In this document: positions 52,345 through 60,562 of the stretch, piece by piece
Numbering within the stretch: position 1 is the stretch's first letter
How the letters are laid out: each line of letters starts with the position of its first letter
DNA from: JACCZX01 sp963791315
Lineage (GTDB): Bacteria; Pseudomonadota; Gammaproteobacteria; Burkholderiales; Burkholderiaceae_F
Assembly (NCBI GenBank): GCA_963791315.1
Contig: CAWBRQ010000006.1
Span: forward strand, 124,001 to 188,000
Reading direction: 5' to 3'
DNA: 64,000 nucleotides
Program-made: the position numbers and the translations under genes
Notes under the pieces: generated by a model
Told to the model about the DNA's origin: nothing
Database searches by the model: none
The model's input: only the letters and a program-made list of their open reading frames with translations

Positions 52345-53316
52345 ATGTTCAAGCGGTGGCTCTCGTGCTTGCTGGTGTTGTCGACGATCTTCTTTGCAGG
52401 CAACTCCGATGCGCAGGAGTGGCCGACCAAGCCGATCCGGTTCGTGGTGCCGTTTGCACCCGGCGGTAGCTCCGAGATCGTCGCGCGTAGCGTCGCGCAG
52501 GAGCTCACGAAGCAACTCGGTCAGACGGTGTACGTCGAGAACAAGCCGGGAGGTGCGGGCACGATCGCGATGCAGGACGTGGCGGGCGCCGCGCCCGATG
52601 GTTACACGATCATTCTGGGCCATGTCGGCACGCTCGCCGTTAATCCTTATGCAATGAAGAAGCACCCGTACGACGTCAACAAGGCGTTCGTGCCCGTGGC
52701 GCTGCTGGCGCGTGTGCCTAATGTGTTCGTCGTCAACAGCGACATCCCGCCAAAGAACTTCAAGGAGTTCGTCAATTACGCGAAGAACAATCCCGGCAAG
52801 CTCAACTACGGGTCCGCAGGCAACGGTAGTGCCGGGCACCTCGCGTTCGAGTATCTGAAATCGGTGACCGGCATCTTCGTCGTTCATGTTCCGTATCGAG
52901 GCACGGGTCCGCTGTTGCAGGATCTGCTTGCGGGAAGGACCGAAGCGTCGTCCGTCGGTGCGCCCGCGATCATGGGACACGTTAAGAGCGGCAAACTACG
53001 CGCGATCGCAGTCGGGACTCCAGAGCGCATCTCATCGCTGCCCGACGTTCCGACTGTGGCCGAAATGGGCTTTCCCGGCTTCGAGACTTCTCAGTGGTAC
53101 GGTGTGATGGCGCCCGCCGGAACGCCGAAGCCGATCATCGACAAGATGGCCGCAGAAATCGGTAAAGCGCTGAAGTCGAGCATGATCACGCAGCGCTTTG
53201 CGCAGGACGATGCCGTCGCAGGGCAGGGTGGGCCCGATGCATTCGCCGCGTTTATCAAAAAGGAGCAGGCGCGCTGGCAAGAGGTTGTCAAGCGCGCCGG
53301 CATCGTGATCGAATAG
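52345..53316 (+). CDS. Bug-family TTT substrate-binding protein
   Basis: 323 residues with a signal peptide (WLSCLLVLSTIFFAGNSDAQ), then EWPTKPIRFVVPFAPGGSSEIVARSVAQEL, APDGYTIILGHVGTLAVNPYAM and NPGKLNYGSAGNGSAGHLAFEY. ATG 52345 has GAGGAG at 52332. It is divergent from ligB (55-base gap) and followed 24 nt later by a PEPM/ICL family gene and then a Rieske oxygenase, so it may import their substrate. No membrane subunits are seen nearby. Confidence 0.9.
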   Translation: MFKRWLSCLLVLSTIFFAGNSDAQEWPTKPIRFVVPFAPGGSSEIVARSVAQELTKQLGQTVYVENKPGGAGTIAMQDVAGAAPDGYTIILGHVGTLAVNPYAMKKHPYDVNKAFVPVALLARVPNVFVVNSDIPPKNFKEFVNYAKNNPGKLNYGSAGNGSAGHLAFEYLKSVTGIFVVHVPYRGTGPLLQDLLAGRTEASSVGAPAIMGHVKSGKLRAIAVGTPERISSLPDVPTVAEMGFPGFETSQWYGVMAPAGTPKPIIDKMAAEIGKALKSSMITQRFAQDDAVAGQGGPDAFAAFIKKEQARWQEVVKRAGIVIE

Positions 53317-53340
53317 AAGTCATCTGCAAACCACCATCGA

Positions 53341-54207
53341 ATGACCGATCCTCTTAACAAAGTAATGCGCCGCGAATTGGTCGCGGGTGCCGCGCATATC
53401 ATGCCCGGCGCGGCCAATGCGCTTGCTGCACGGCTGATCGAAGCGGCCGGCTACAGAATGATGATGCTGAGCGGCGCCGCGGTGGCTAACAGTTACCTCG
53501 GAATGCCCGACATCGGTCTGGTGTCCGTCACCGAGCTTGCGGCTCATGTCGGGGCGGTGCGCGATGCGGTTGGCATTCCGATCCTCGCCGATGCCGACAC
53601 GGGATTCGGCAATGCGATCAACACGCGCCGGACCGTGAAGCTGCTCGAGCGTGCCGGTGCCAACGCGATCATGCTCGAGGATCAGACGTACCCGAAGCGC
53701 TGCGGCCACTTTGAAGGCAAGGATGTGATTCCAAAGCAGGAGATGGTCTCGAAGCTCAAGGCCGCCGTCGATGCACGCAGCGATCCGGATCTGATGATCC
53801 TCGCGCGCACCGATGCGCGCGCGGTGGAAGGCTTCGAGGCGGCGCTCGATCGCGCTCGTGCATATCAGGAAGCGGGCGCCGATTTTCTGTTCGTCGAGGC
53901 TCCGTTGACAAAGGAAGAGTTGTTGGCCATTCCACGCGAAGTGCCGGGCATTCACCTGTGCAACATGGTCATCGGCGGCAAGACGCCGTTGCTGCCGCGC
54001 GAAGAGTTGGCGAAGGCCGGCTATGCGGTCGTTCTCTATGCAAACGCGGCGCTGCAGGCTTCGCTGCTGGCGATGCAGCAGGTGCTGCGCCATTTGCACG
54101 ACACTGGGTCGGTCGCCGGTATCGAGTCGAAGCTGATGATGTTCGCCGAGCGCCAGAAGGTGCTGGATGCGGCGACGTTCAGCGAGCTCGAGAAGCGATA
54201 CGCGTGA
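53341..54207 (+). CDS. Isocitrate lyase/PEP mutase family protein
   Basis: 288 residues: PGAANALAARLIEAAGYRMMMLSGAAVANSYLGMPDIG, the metal-binding Asp in ILADADTGFGN and the signature MLEDQTYPKRCGHFEGK containing KRCGH. The catalytic loop Cys is present, as in methylisocitrate lyases. Related enzymes cleave 2-methylisocitrate, carboxyvinyl phosphonates or decarboxylate oxaloacetate; the substrate here is not determined. No prpBC neighbours are present. Likely co-transcribed with the Bug receptor upstream. Confidence 0.85.
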   Translation: MTDPLNKVMRRELVAGAAHIMPGAANALAARLIEAAGYRMMMLSGAAVANSYLGMPDIGLVSVTELAAHVGAVRDAVGIPILADADTGFGNAINTRRTVKLLERAGANAIMLEDQTYPKRCGHFEGKDVIPKQEMVSKLKAAVDARSDPDLMILARTDARAVEGFEAALDRARAYQEAGADFLFVEAPLTKEELLAIPREVPGIHLCNMVIGGKTPLLPREELAKAGYAVVLYANAALQASLLAMQQVLRHLHDTGSVAGIESKLMMFAERQKVLDAATFSELEKRYA

Positions 54208-54240
54208 GCGAGAGCAATCGCCGCCGAAGTCGCGACTTGC

Positions 54241-55375
54241 ATGAGCATTGACCCGGACGACGGCTGGAGCCTTCCGTCGTGGACCTATCGCGACCCAGGA
54301 TTTTTCGATGTTGAGATGACTCGCGTGATGCGACCGAGCTGGCAGGTCGTATGTCACACGAGCGATGTCGCGAACCCGGGCAACTGGCAGACATTCGAGT
54401 TTCTAGGCGAGAGCGTTGTCGTCATTCGCGGAGACGACATGCGAGTGCGCGCGTTTAGCAACGTGTGCCGCCATCGTGGGTCGCGACTTCTGAGTGATGT
54501 ATCGGGCTGTGCGAAGCGCGTGACTTGTCCGTATCACGGGTGGACATATGGGCTCGACGGACGACTGATCGGCGTGCCTGGTAAGAGCGACTATCCAGGT
54601 CTCGACATGGACGCACACGGCCTGGTCGCGGTCGAGCTCGAGGTGTGGCGGGGCTTCATCTTTGTGCGCCTTGCGGGCGGCGGGCCATCGGTTGCGGCCA
54701 TGATGGCGCCGTACGAGGAGTTGATCGCGCCTTATCGCTTCGACGACTTGCGCGCACTCGGGCGTGTGACGCTGCGGCCGCGTGCAGTTAACTGGAAGAA
54801 TATTGCAGACAATTACTCCGACGGTCTTCATATTGCCGTTGCACACCCGGGGTTGACGCGGCTGTTCGGGCGTAGCTACGGTGTCGAAGCCGCGGAATAC
54901 GTCGATCGCATGTGGGGGTTCATAGCTGATCAGCCGTCGCCCAGACTCTCGGAACGGCTTTATCAACAAATGCTGCCGCGAGTCAACCATTTGCCCGAGC
55001 AGGCTCAGCGACAATGGCTTTACTTCAAGCTGTGGCCCAATGTCGCCTTCGACATCTATCCCGACCAGATCGACTTCATGCAGTTTCTTCCGGTGTCAGC
55101 GACAAGCACGCTGATCCGGGAGATTAACTATGCAATCCCGGACGAGCGACGTGAGATGAAGGCTGGCCCGCTATTTGAATTGGCGGATCAATCGTCAAGT
55201 CAACGCCGAGGACACAGCCTTGATCACGCGCGTCCAGCAGGGGATGATGTCGTCGAGCTTTTCACAAGGGCCACTGAGTAACAGCGAGGTGTGCCTTCGG
55301 AGCTTTTGTCGGAGGATGCGTACGCTGATTCCGGAAGCGCGACAGAAGGCCCCACCGGCATCGCACCGGCGTTGA
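54241..55375 (+). CDS. Rieske 2Fe-2S aromatic ring-hydroxylating oxygenase alpha subunit, 3' end frameshifted
   Basis: A Rieske domain (FSNVCRHRGSRLLSD, VTCPYHGWTYGLDG: CxH and CxxH ligands) is followed by a catalytic domain with the mononuclear iron region (WKNIADNYSDGLHIAVAHPGL). The raw frame ends at 55281; one extra base near 55151 joins it to ARYLNWRINRQVNAED and LSNSEVCLRSFCRRMRTLIPEAR, the normal tail for this family, ending at 55375. No ferredoxin or reductase gene is in sight. The substrate is unknown; related enzymes hydroxylate or demethylate aromatic or quaternary amine compounds. It lies between the PEPM-like gene and pirin. Confidence 0.88.
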
Positions 55376-55427
55376 GCAAAACGCGCTCGCAGAGCGCAGC
55401 GAAACCGAAGATTGGAGAGCCCATTAG

Positions 55428-56129
55428 ATGACAACACTCAGACTCGCGCGGGACCGCGGGCATGCCAACCATGGATGGCTCGACTCTTACCACAGCTTTT
55501 CATTTGCCGATTACTACGACGTGAAGCACATGGGTTTCGGGCCGTTGCGCGTTATCAATGAGGATCGCGTACGGCCAGGGTCAGGATTCGGAACACACTC
55601 GCACCGCGATATGGAGATCATCACCTATGTGCTGGATGGCGCGCTAGCGCACAAGGATTCGATCGGCAACGCCTCAACTATTGTGCCGGGAGATGTACAG
55701 CGCATGAGTGCCGGCACCGGCGTGCGTCACAGCGAATACAACGGGAACCCGGACGGCGTCACCCACTTTCTCCAGATTTGGATCGAGCCCAGCGTCGCAG
55801 GCGTGACGCCAGGATACGAGCAGAAGCACTTTCCCGCAGAGCAAAAGCGTGGTCGCCTGCGGCTTGTCGTGTCTCCCGACGGCCGCGACGGGTCCTTATC
55901 GATGAATCAGAACGCACTTGTCTTCGCCGGACTGTTCAACGCAGATGAGAAGGCGCACTGGAATTTGACATCCGGACGCAAGGGCTACCTTCACGTTGCG
56001 GTCGGCGGTGTCACGGTGAACGGCCAGACCCTGAACGCTGGCGATGCGTTGATGACGGACGGTGGCGCGGTGGAAATCGAACGCGGCAAAGGCGCTGAAG
56101 TTTTGTTATTCGATCTGCCGGAAGACTGA
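55428..56129 (+). CDS. Pirin family protein
   Basis: 233 residues: RDRGHANHGWLDSYHSFSFADYYDVKHMGFGPLRVINEDRV and the metal site GFGTHSHRDMEIITYVLDGALAHKDSIGNAS, with MSAGTGVRHSEYN, characteristic of YhhW-type pirins (quercetin 2,3-dioxygenase-like cupins). It is an iron-binding bicupin protein; activity is variable within the family and the role is unknown here. Start ATG 55428 (TTLRLARDRGHANHGW). It follows the Rieske gene by 52 bases. Confidence 0.92.
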   Translation: MTTLRLARDRGHANHGWLDSYHSFSFADYYDVKHMGFGPLRVINEDRVRPGSGFGTHSHRDMEIITYVLDGALAHKDSIGNASTIVPGDVQRMSAGTGVRHSEYNGNPDGVTHFLQIWIEPSVAGVTPGYEQKHFPAEQKRGRLRLVVSPDGRDGSLSMNQNALVFAGLFNADEKAHWNLTSGRKGYLHVAVGGVTVNGQTLNAGDALMTDGGAVEIERGKGAEVLLFDLPED

Positions 56130-56174
56130 GCGCGCCGAAACACCGGAGCCACTGGCGAGCTAACATTGGCGGGC

Positions 56175-56651
56175 ATGGAAACTCCATCGGAATCCAAATG
56201 GCGATACCGCGGTGTGCGGGTCGTGCATGGCGATGAGCTCGACATCAACACGCCGCAGACGCCCGGAATGAACCGCGCCGCGGCGATCAACTACGCGCGC
56301 GCCGGCGCTGAAAAACTCTGGGCCGGCACAGTCGTCATTCATCCAAAAGCGAAGACCGGCGCGCATCATCACGGGCCAGTTGAAAGCGTGATCTACGTCG
56401 TCAGCGGCCGCGCACGGATGCGGTGGGGCGATCAGCTTGAATTCGTTGCGGAGGCGGGCCCGGGCGATTTCATCTTCGTTCCGCCCTATGTGCCGCACCA
56501 GGAGATCAACGCTAGCGACGACGAGCCGCTTTCATGCGTTCTTGTGCGAAGCGGGCAGGAGCCTGTTGTCGTCAACCTCGACATTCCGATGGTGGAGCAG
56601 CCGGAGGAGGTGAAGTGGGTCGATGATATTCATAGGCCCGCAACGAAGTAG
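56175..56651 (+). CDS. Cupin-domain protein
   Basis: 158 residues: GMNRAAAINYARAGAEKLWAGTVVIHPKAKTGAHHHGPVESVIYVVSGRARMRWGDQLEF, with metal motif GAHHHG and the second motif GDFIFVPPYVPHQEIN. A single-cupin protein without a signal peptide. The start is ATG 56175; TTG 56166 is an in-frame alternative. It follows the pirin gene on the same strand by 45 bases. The reaction is unknown, but its position suggests work on the same compounds as the Rieske oxygenase and pirin. Confidence 0.85.
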   Translation: METPSESKWRYRGVRVVHGDELDINTPQTPGMNRAAAINYARAGAEKLWAGTVVIHPKAKTGAHHHGPVESVIYVVSGRARMRWGDQLEFVAEAGPGDFIFVPPYVPHQEINASDDEPLSCVLVRSGQEPVVVNLDIPMVEQPEEVKWVDDIHRPATK

Positions 56652-56793
56652 TCGCGAGCTCATTTGTCTAGAGGGCCGCTCTGCGTCGTTGAAGGATTCC
56701 TATACGTTGCTCGAGTTCAGCGAGGTTGCTCGCATTACCCAGGTAATCACTAGCCTGGTGCAGCGAGCCTAGCGCGGCCGACTAGCAAGCCAA
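56652..56793. other. Gene-free gap between cupin and aroD genes
   Basis: 142 bases between the convergent ends of a cupin gene and aroD. It contains a weak CCAGG/CCTGG stem near 56740-56756. No gene, promoter or classical terminator is convincing. Confidence 0.4.
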
Positions 56794-57573
56794 CTAAACA
56801 ACTGCGGTCGACCGGCGCACCGTGGCCAGAACCTCGCGCAACTCCTCAATGGCGATCTGTCCCGGCGCTGAACTGCTCTTGCCGACCGCAAACGTCGCCG
56901 CTGAACCGTAGAGCCAGCCCATCACGCGCGATAGCGAGCCGACCCCGCCCATCGCCATGGTGAGCAGCGGGATGCGGATCGACTGGCTTGCCCGATAGGT
57001 GGCGGCGAGCAGAGTTAGCACGTCCTGCGGATCGTTCGGCATCACCGCGACTTTCGCCACGTCGGCACCCTGACGCTCGGCGTCGATGAACTTGCTGTCC
57101 AGTGTGGCCGCATCCGGCGTGTGCTGGAAGTTGTGATACGACATGATCATCGCGATGCCGTTTTCCGCCGATACCGCGCGCAGCCGCTGCAGATCCTGCC
57201 GCGGGTTGGACAACTCGTAATCGATCACCTCGACACAGCGGGCGCGGCAGGCTTCGCTGTACATCGCCACGACGGCCTGCTCATCGATCGGCACGCGCTG
57301 CCCGCCTTCGGTCGCGTTGCGCCGGGTCAGCAGGATCGGGATGCCGCCGGCTGCACTGATCGCGCGCGCGGTGTCGATCACCAGCGCGGTGTCGCCGATG
57401 CCTTCGAAAAAATCGATCCGCCACTCCAGCAGGTCGGGCTTTTTCGGGGCGATCGCAGCGACCTCGTCGAGCAGCGCTGCCTTGGTCTTGCCGACGAGCG
57501 GCGTAATGATGGCCGGCAGCGCACCGCCGCCGAGGGGCTTGCCCTGCACGTGGATCAGTTTGGCTGCGTTCAT
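56794..57573 (-). CDS. aroD: Type I 3-dehydroquinate dehydratase AroD
   Basis: About 259 residues: PLGGGALPAIITPLVGKTKAALLDEVAAIAPKKPDLLEWRIDFFEGI (catalytic Glu), GIAMIMSYHNFQHTPDAATL with catalytic His, ADVAKVAVMPNDPQDVL with the Schiff-base Lys, and MGWLYGSAATFAVGKSSSAPGQ. Type I enzymes form a Lys imine and serve either aromatic biosynthesis or quinate breakdown. It is downstream of the TSUP gene on the minus strand, near two AroE homologues, which favours a catabolic role. ATG 57573; an in-frame GTG at 57591 is possible. Confidence 0.92.
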   Translation of the reverse strand: MNAAKLIHVQGKPLGGGALPAIITPLVGKTKAALLDEVAAIAPKKPDLLEWRIDFFEGIGDTALVIDTARAISAAGGIPILLTRRNATEGGQRVPIDEQAVVAMYSEACRARCVEVIDYELSNPRQDLQRLRAVSAENGIAMIMSYHNFQHTPDAATLDSKFIDAERQGADVAKVAVMPNDPQDVLTLLAATYRASQSIRIPLLTMAMGGVGSLSRVMGWLYGSAATFAVGKSSSAPGQIAIEELREVLATVRRSTAVV

Positions 57574-57615
57574 GGTGGCAGGGCTTTTCACTGAACTAGG
57601 AGAGAACTTCGAGGA

Positions 57616-58392
57616 TCAACGTGTAAGCGCGTCGAAGACGAGCTTAGCTCCGGTGGCAAACAGCAACGCATAGCTGACACGATAGAACACCTGCGCGGAG
57701 ATTCTCCGGTGCAGCCACACGCCGAGCCAGATACCGATCGGAGCCAGCGGTGCAAACAGCAATGATGCCGTGAGGTTGCTGGCGTTCAGCTGGCCGATGA
57801 AGTAGTACGGGACGAGTTTCACGTAGTTGACGACGAAGAAGAACACCGCCGATGTGGCAACGATGAGGGTCTTGTCGGCCCTCTGCGCCAGTATGTAGAC
57901 GGCAAAGGGCGGTCCGCCCGCATGCGCGAGCGTGCTGGTGAACCCCGATAGCGCACCCCAGAACGAGCCGGCGAACCGGCCTGGAGGGCGCGGTTGCGCT
58001 GTCAGCCGCTTCGCCATCCGTTCGCTGAGCCCGAACCACTGGTTGGCGGCGAACACGACCGCGATCAGCCCGACCAGCAGGCGGATCGCGTTGACCGGCA
58101 AGGCACCGAAGGCGAGCGCGCCGAGCGCAATACCGACGATGGCGCCGGGAAGCAGGGCCCGCAGGTGCTGTGTTGACCAGCGGCCGCGCCACGCGTGCAC
58201 GCCGAAGACATCCATTGCGCACAGGATCGGCAGCATGATGGCTGCCGCTTCGGGCGGCGCGATGATGATCGACATGATCGGCACCGCCAGTCCGCCGGCG
58301 CCCGCACCGAACCCGCCCTTGGAGATGCCGGTGAGCAGAATGGCGATGACGGCCAGCGGGTAAAACGCCAGCGGGAAATCAGGCCAGCTCAT
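57616..58392 (-). CDS. TSUP family (TauE/SafE) membrane permease
   Basis: About 258 residues with eight membrane helices: LAVIAILLTGISKGGFGAGAGGLAVPIMSIIIAPPEAAAIMLPILCAMD and FTSTLAHAGGPPFAVYI, the hallmark repeats of the family with the G-G-x-x-G motif. Members export organosulfonates or sulfite, or take up unknown organic anions. ATG 58392 or 58404 as start. It is 43 nt upstream of aroD on the same strand, so the two may form an operon driven from the palindrome region at 58459. Confidence 0.85.
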   Translation of the reverse strand: MSWPDFPLAFYPLAVIAILLTGISKGGFGAGAGGLAVPIMSIIIAPPEAAAIMLPILCAMDVFGVHAWRGRWSTQHLRALLPGAIVGIALGALAFGALPVNAIRLLVGLIAVVFAANQWFGLSERMAKRLTAQPRPPGRFAGSFWGALSGFTSTLAHAGGPPFAVYILAQRADKTLIVATSAVFFFVVNYVKLVPYYFIGQLNASNLTASLLFAPLAPIGIWLGVWLHRRISAQVFYRVSYALLFATGAKLVFDALTR

Positions 58393-58404
58393 CGGTGACT
58401 GCAT

Positions 58405-58678
58405 TGCGTCGCACGCCGTTGATCATCGCATCGCGCCCGTGTTGGCCGCAATTTGCTGCGCGCGATAATCGCGCGAGCTTCCTCCTCATTGCTTGTGGCG
58501 CCCATGTCGCGCGCCTAAGCTACGCGCCATTCCATTCTGAACGCGAGCGTCGTGGGCATGCGATCGCACACGGCTTCGCGGCCTTCGAACCGGTGCCGAC
58601 CGCCGGGCATTGGACATCATGGACATCTATTCGCCGGGCAAGCGGGTGCATCACGTCAGCACGGACTGAGCGACGGAC
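58405..58678. promoter_or_regulatory. Divergent gap with perfect 17-bp palindrome at 58459-58475
   Basis: CGCGCGAT-A-ATCGCGCG has 8-bp perfect arms around a single base, 54-67 nt before the TSUP gene start and 204 nt before the TIM-barrel gene. This is good operator geometry between two divergently transcribed halves of the aro/TRAP cluster. The rest of the gap holds a small 16-codon frame (58620-58670, beginning MDIYSPGK) which I do not call a gene. No -35/-10 pair is obvious. Confidence 0.45.
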
Positions 58679-59569
58679 ATGGCGAAGCAGGAGTTTTCGC
58701 TCGCCCACCTGACGGTGCTGGGCTGCGCGCCGCCGGAGATGACCTACATCGCGGCGCGCGCTGGCTACGATTACGTGAGCATCCGCACCATCCACCTGGA
58801 CCTGCCGGGCGAGCCCAACTATGCGCTCACCGACAACCCGCAGATGTTGAAGCAGACCAAGCGGGCGCTCGCGTCGACGGGCCTGCGCGTACACGACATC
58901 GAACTTGCGCGCGTGTACGAGGGAGTGCACCCGACAAAGTACCTGCCGGCGATGGAAGTCGCCGCTGAACTCGGCGCCAAGGCCGTCCTGTCGAGTATCT
59001 GGAGCGGCGAACGCGACTTGTACATCGAGAAGTTCGGCGAAATCTGCGATCTCGCCAAACCGTTCGGACTGACCGTAGACCTCGAGTACGTCCCGATCGC
59101 AGCCGTCGCTAGCCTGGCGCAGGCTGTCGATGTGCTGCACGCGGTCAACCGGAGCAACGCGGGCCTGATGGTCGATATGCACCACTTTCACCGCGCCCGC
59201 GACGACGCGGCCGATCTCGACACAGCGCCGCGCGAGTGGTTCCACTTCGCTCAGCTGTGCGACGCGCCGGCCGAGATCCCGAGCGAGCGCGCCGAGATGA
59301 TCCGCATCATGCGCGAGGCCCGCATGTATGTCGGCGAGGGTGGCATCGACGTCGCTGGCATCCTCGCGCACATCCCGCGCTGCGTATATTCGATCGAACT
59401 GCCCAACAAGGAGCGGCACGAGGAGATCGGCTACGCGGAGCACGCGACCCGCTGCCTCGAGACGCTGAAGGCGTACCTCGCCGAGCACTCCGGGGACAGG
59501 AGCGTGCGTGATAAGCGCCGTTCCGGACGTGCAACTTCTGGCAACCGGCGCACCGTCGCTCCGCATTGA
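58679..59569 (+). CDS. Sugar phosphate isomerase/epimerase-like TIM-barrel protein
   Basis: 296 residues of the xylose isomerase-like AP endonuclease 2 superfamily: FSLAHLTVLGCAPPEMTYIAARAGYDYVSIRTIHLD, GLRVHDIELARVYEG, candidate metal ligands Glu in TVDLEYVPIAA, Asp/His in LMVDMHHFHRA and Glu in YSIELPNKERHEE. A basic tail of about 25 residues follows. Members include 3-dehydroshikimate dehydratases and epimerases. Given AroD and two AroE homologues beside it, conversion of 3-dehydroshikimate is plausible, but the sequence alone does not show it. Confidence 0.8.
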   Translation: MAKQEFSLAHLTVLGCAPPEMTYIAARAGYDYVSIRTIHLDLPGEPNYALTDNPQMLKQTKRALASTGLRVHDIELARVYEGVHPTKYLPAMEVAAELGAKAVLSSIWSGERDLYIEKFGEICDLAKPFGLTVDLEYVPIAAVASLAQAVDVLHAVNRSNAGLMVDMHHFHRARDDAADLDTAPREWFHFAQLCDAPAEIPSERAEMIRIMREARMYVGEGGIDVAGILAHIPRCVYSIELPNKERHEEIGYAEHATRCLETLKAYLAEHSGDRSVRDKRRSGRATSGNRRTVAPH

Positions 59570-59627
59570 ACAAAACGACGTCCGACGGCGACACGCAAGG
59601 CGTGCCGCCACCGCTTAGGATTCGGGG

Positions 59628-60449
59628 ATGTCCGACCGCTACGCTGTCATCGGTAACCCGATCTCGCATTCGAAGTCGCCGCTTATCCACTCGAGCTTCG
59701 CGCGCGCGACCAATCAGGACATCCGATACACCGCGATCGAAGGACCGCTCGACGGCTTCGCCGCGGCGGTGCACGCGTTCCGCCGTGCCGGCGGCCGCGG
59801 CATGAACGTGACCGCGCCGTTCAAACTCCAGGCCTATGAACTCGCAACCGACAAACTCGAGCGCGCGCGACTGGCCGAAGCGACCAACGCGCTGAAGTTC
59901 GAAGGCGATCGCATCTACGCCGACAACTTCGACGGCATCGGTTTCGTCAACGACGTGCAGCGCAACCTCGGGTTCCCCTTGCAGAGCAAACGCGTGCTGT
60001 TGCTCGGTGCCGGCGGTGCCGCGCACGGCGTGCTGCAACCGATGCTCGATGAGCGGCCGGCGCAGATCGTGATCGCTAACCGCCACGTCGACCGAGCGCT
60101 CGAGCTGGCGACGCACTTCAACGAGGATGGACGCGTGGCCGCCTGCAGCTATGGCGAGCTTGCGGGCGAACGCTTCGACCTCGTGATCAACGCCACGTCG
60201 GCGAGCATGCGCGGAGAAATGCCGCCGGTGCCGGCCGAGGACTTCGCTAAGGCCACACTCGCGTACGAAATGGTTTACGGCAAGGGGCTGACGCCGTTTC
60301 TGCGCCTGGCGCGCGATGCAGGCGTGCCGCAGCTCGCCGACGGTGTCGGCATGCTCGTCGAGCAGGCGGCCGAGGCGTTCTTCTGGTGGCGCGGCGTGCG
60401 GCCCGACACGCGCGCGGTGATCGCTCAACTGAGCGTCCGGATGGTGTGA
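59628..60449 (+). CDS. aroE: Shikimate dehydrogenase AroE
   Basis: 273 residues: YAVIGNPISHSKSPLIHSSFA with the shikimate-binding S-x-S, MNVTAPFKLQAYE (catalytic Lys), NFDGIGFVND (catalytic Asp), LLLGAGGAAHGVLQP nucleotide-binding loop, and INATSASMRGE, then a C-terminal QAAEAFFWWRG. It reduces 3-dehydroshikimate with NADPH, or oxidises shikimate in a catabolic setting. It lies 58 nt after the TIM-barrel gene and before a Gfo/Idh fragment and a second AroE-like gene. Confidence 0.93.
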   Translation: MSDRYAVIGNPISHSKSPLIHSSFARATNQDIRYTAIEGPLDGFAAAVHAFRRAGGRGMNVTAPFKLQAYELATDKLERARLAEATNALKFEGDRIYADNFDGIGFVNDVQRNLGFPLQSKRVLLLGAGGAAHGVLQPMLDERPAQIVIANRHVDRALELATHFNEDGRVAACSYGELAGERFDLVINATSASMRGEMPPVPAEDFAKATLAYEMVYGKGLTPFLRLARDAGVPQLADGVGMLVEQAAEAFFWWRGVRPDTRAVIAQLSVRMV

Positions 60450-60450
60450 G

Positions 60451-60558
60451 ATGAAACGGACCCGCATCGCCGTCGCCGGTGCCGGCTCTATCGGACTGGC
60501 TCATATCGACGTGCTGCAGGCGAGCGCAACGTGCGCGACTAGCTTCGCGGAGCGATAG
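60451..60558 (+). pseudogene. Truncated Gfo/Idh/MocA-family oxidoreductase remnant
   Basis: A 35-codon frame, KRTRIAVAGAGSIGLAHIDVLQ, matches the N-terminal Rossmann start (GxGxxG with I-A-V, then G-x-x-H) of Gfo/Idh dehydrogenases. It runs into ASATC and then an unrelated sequence ending in a TAG. Only the first beta-alpha unit is left. It looks like the stub of a deleted gene between aroE and the second AroE-like gene; its ATG is 1 nt after the aroE stop. Confidence 0.6.
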
Positions 60559-60562
60559 CCAG

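Noticed and set aside
56652..56793. CCAGG/CCTGG stem as a transcription terminator between cupin and aroD
   Set aside because: Only a 5-bp stem with a 10-base loop and no T-run; too weak to call.
58620..58670. 16-codon frame beginning MDIYSPGK before the TIM-barrel gene
   Set aside because: Too short, no ribosome site or homology that I recognise; possibly a decayed 3' end of an older gene.
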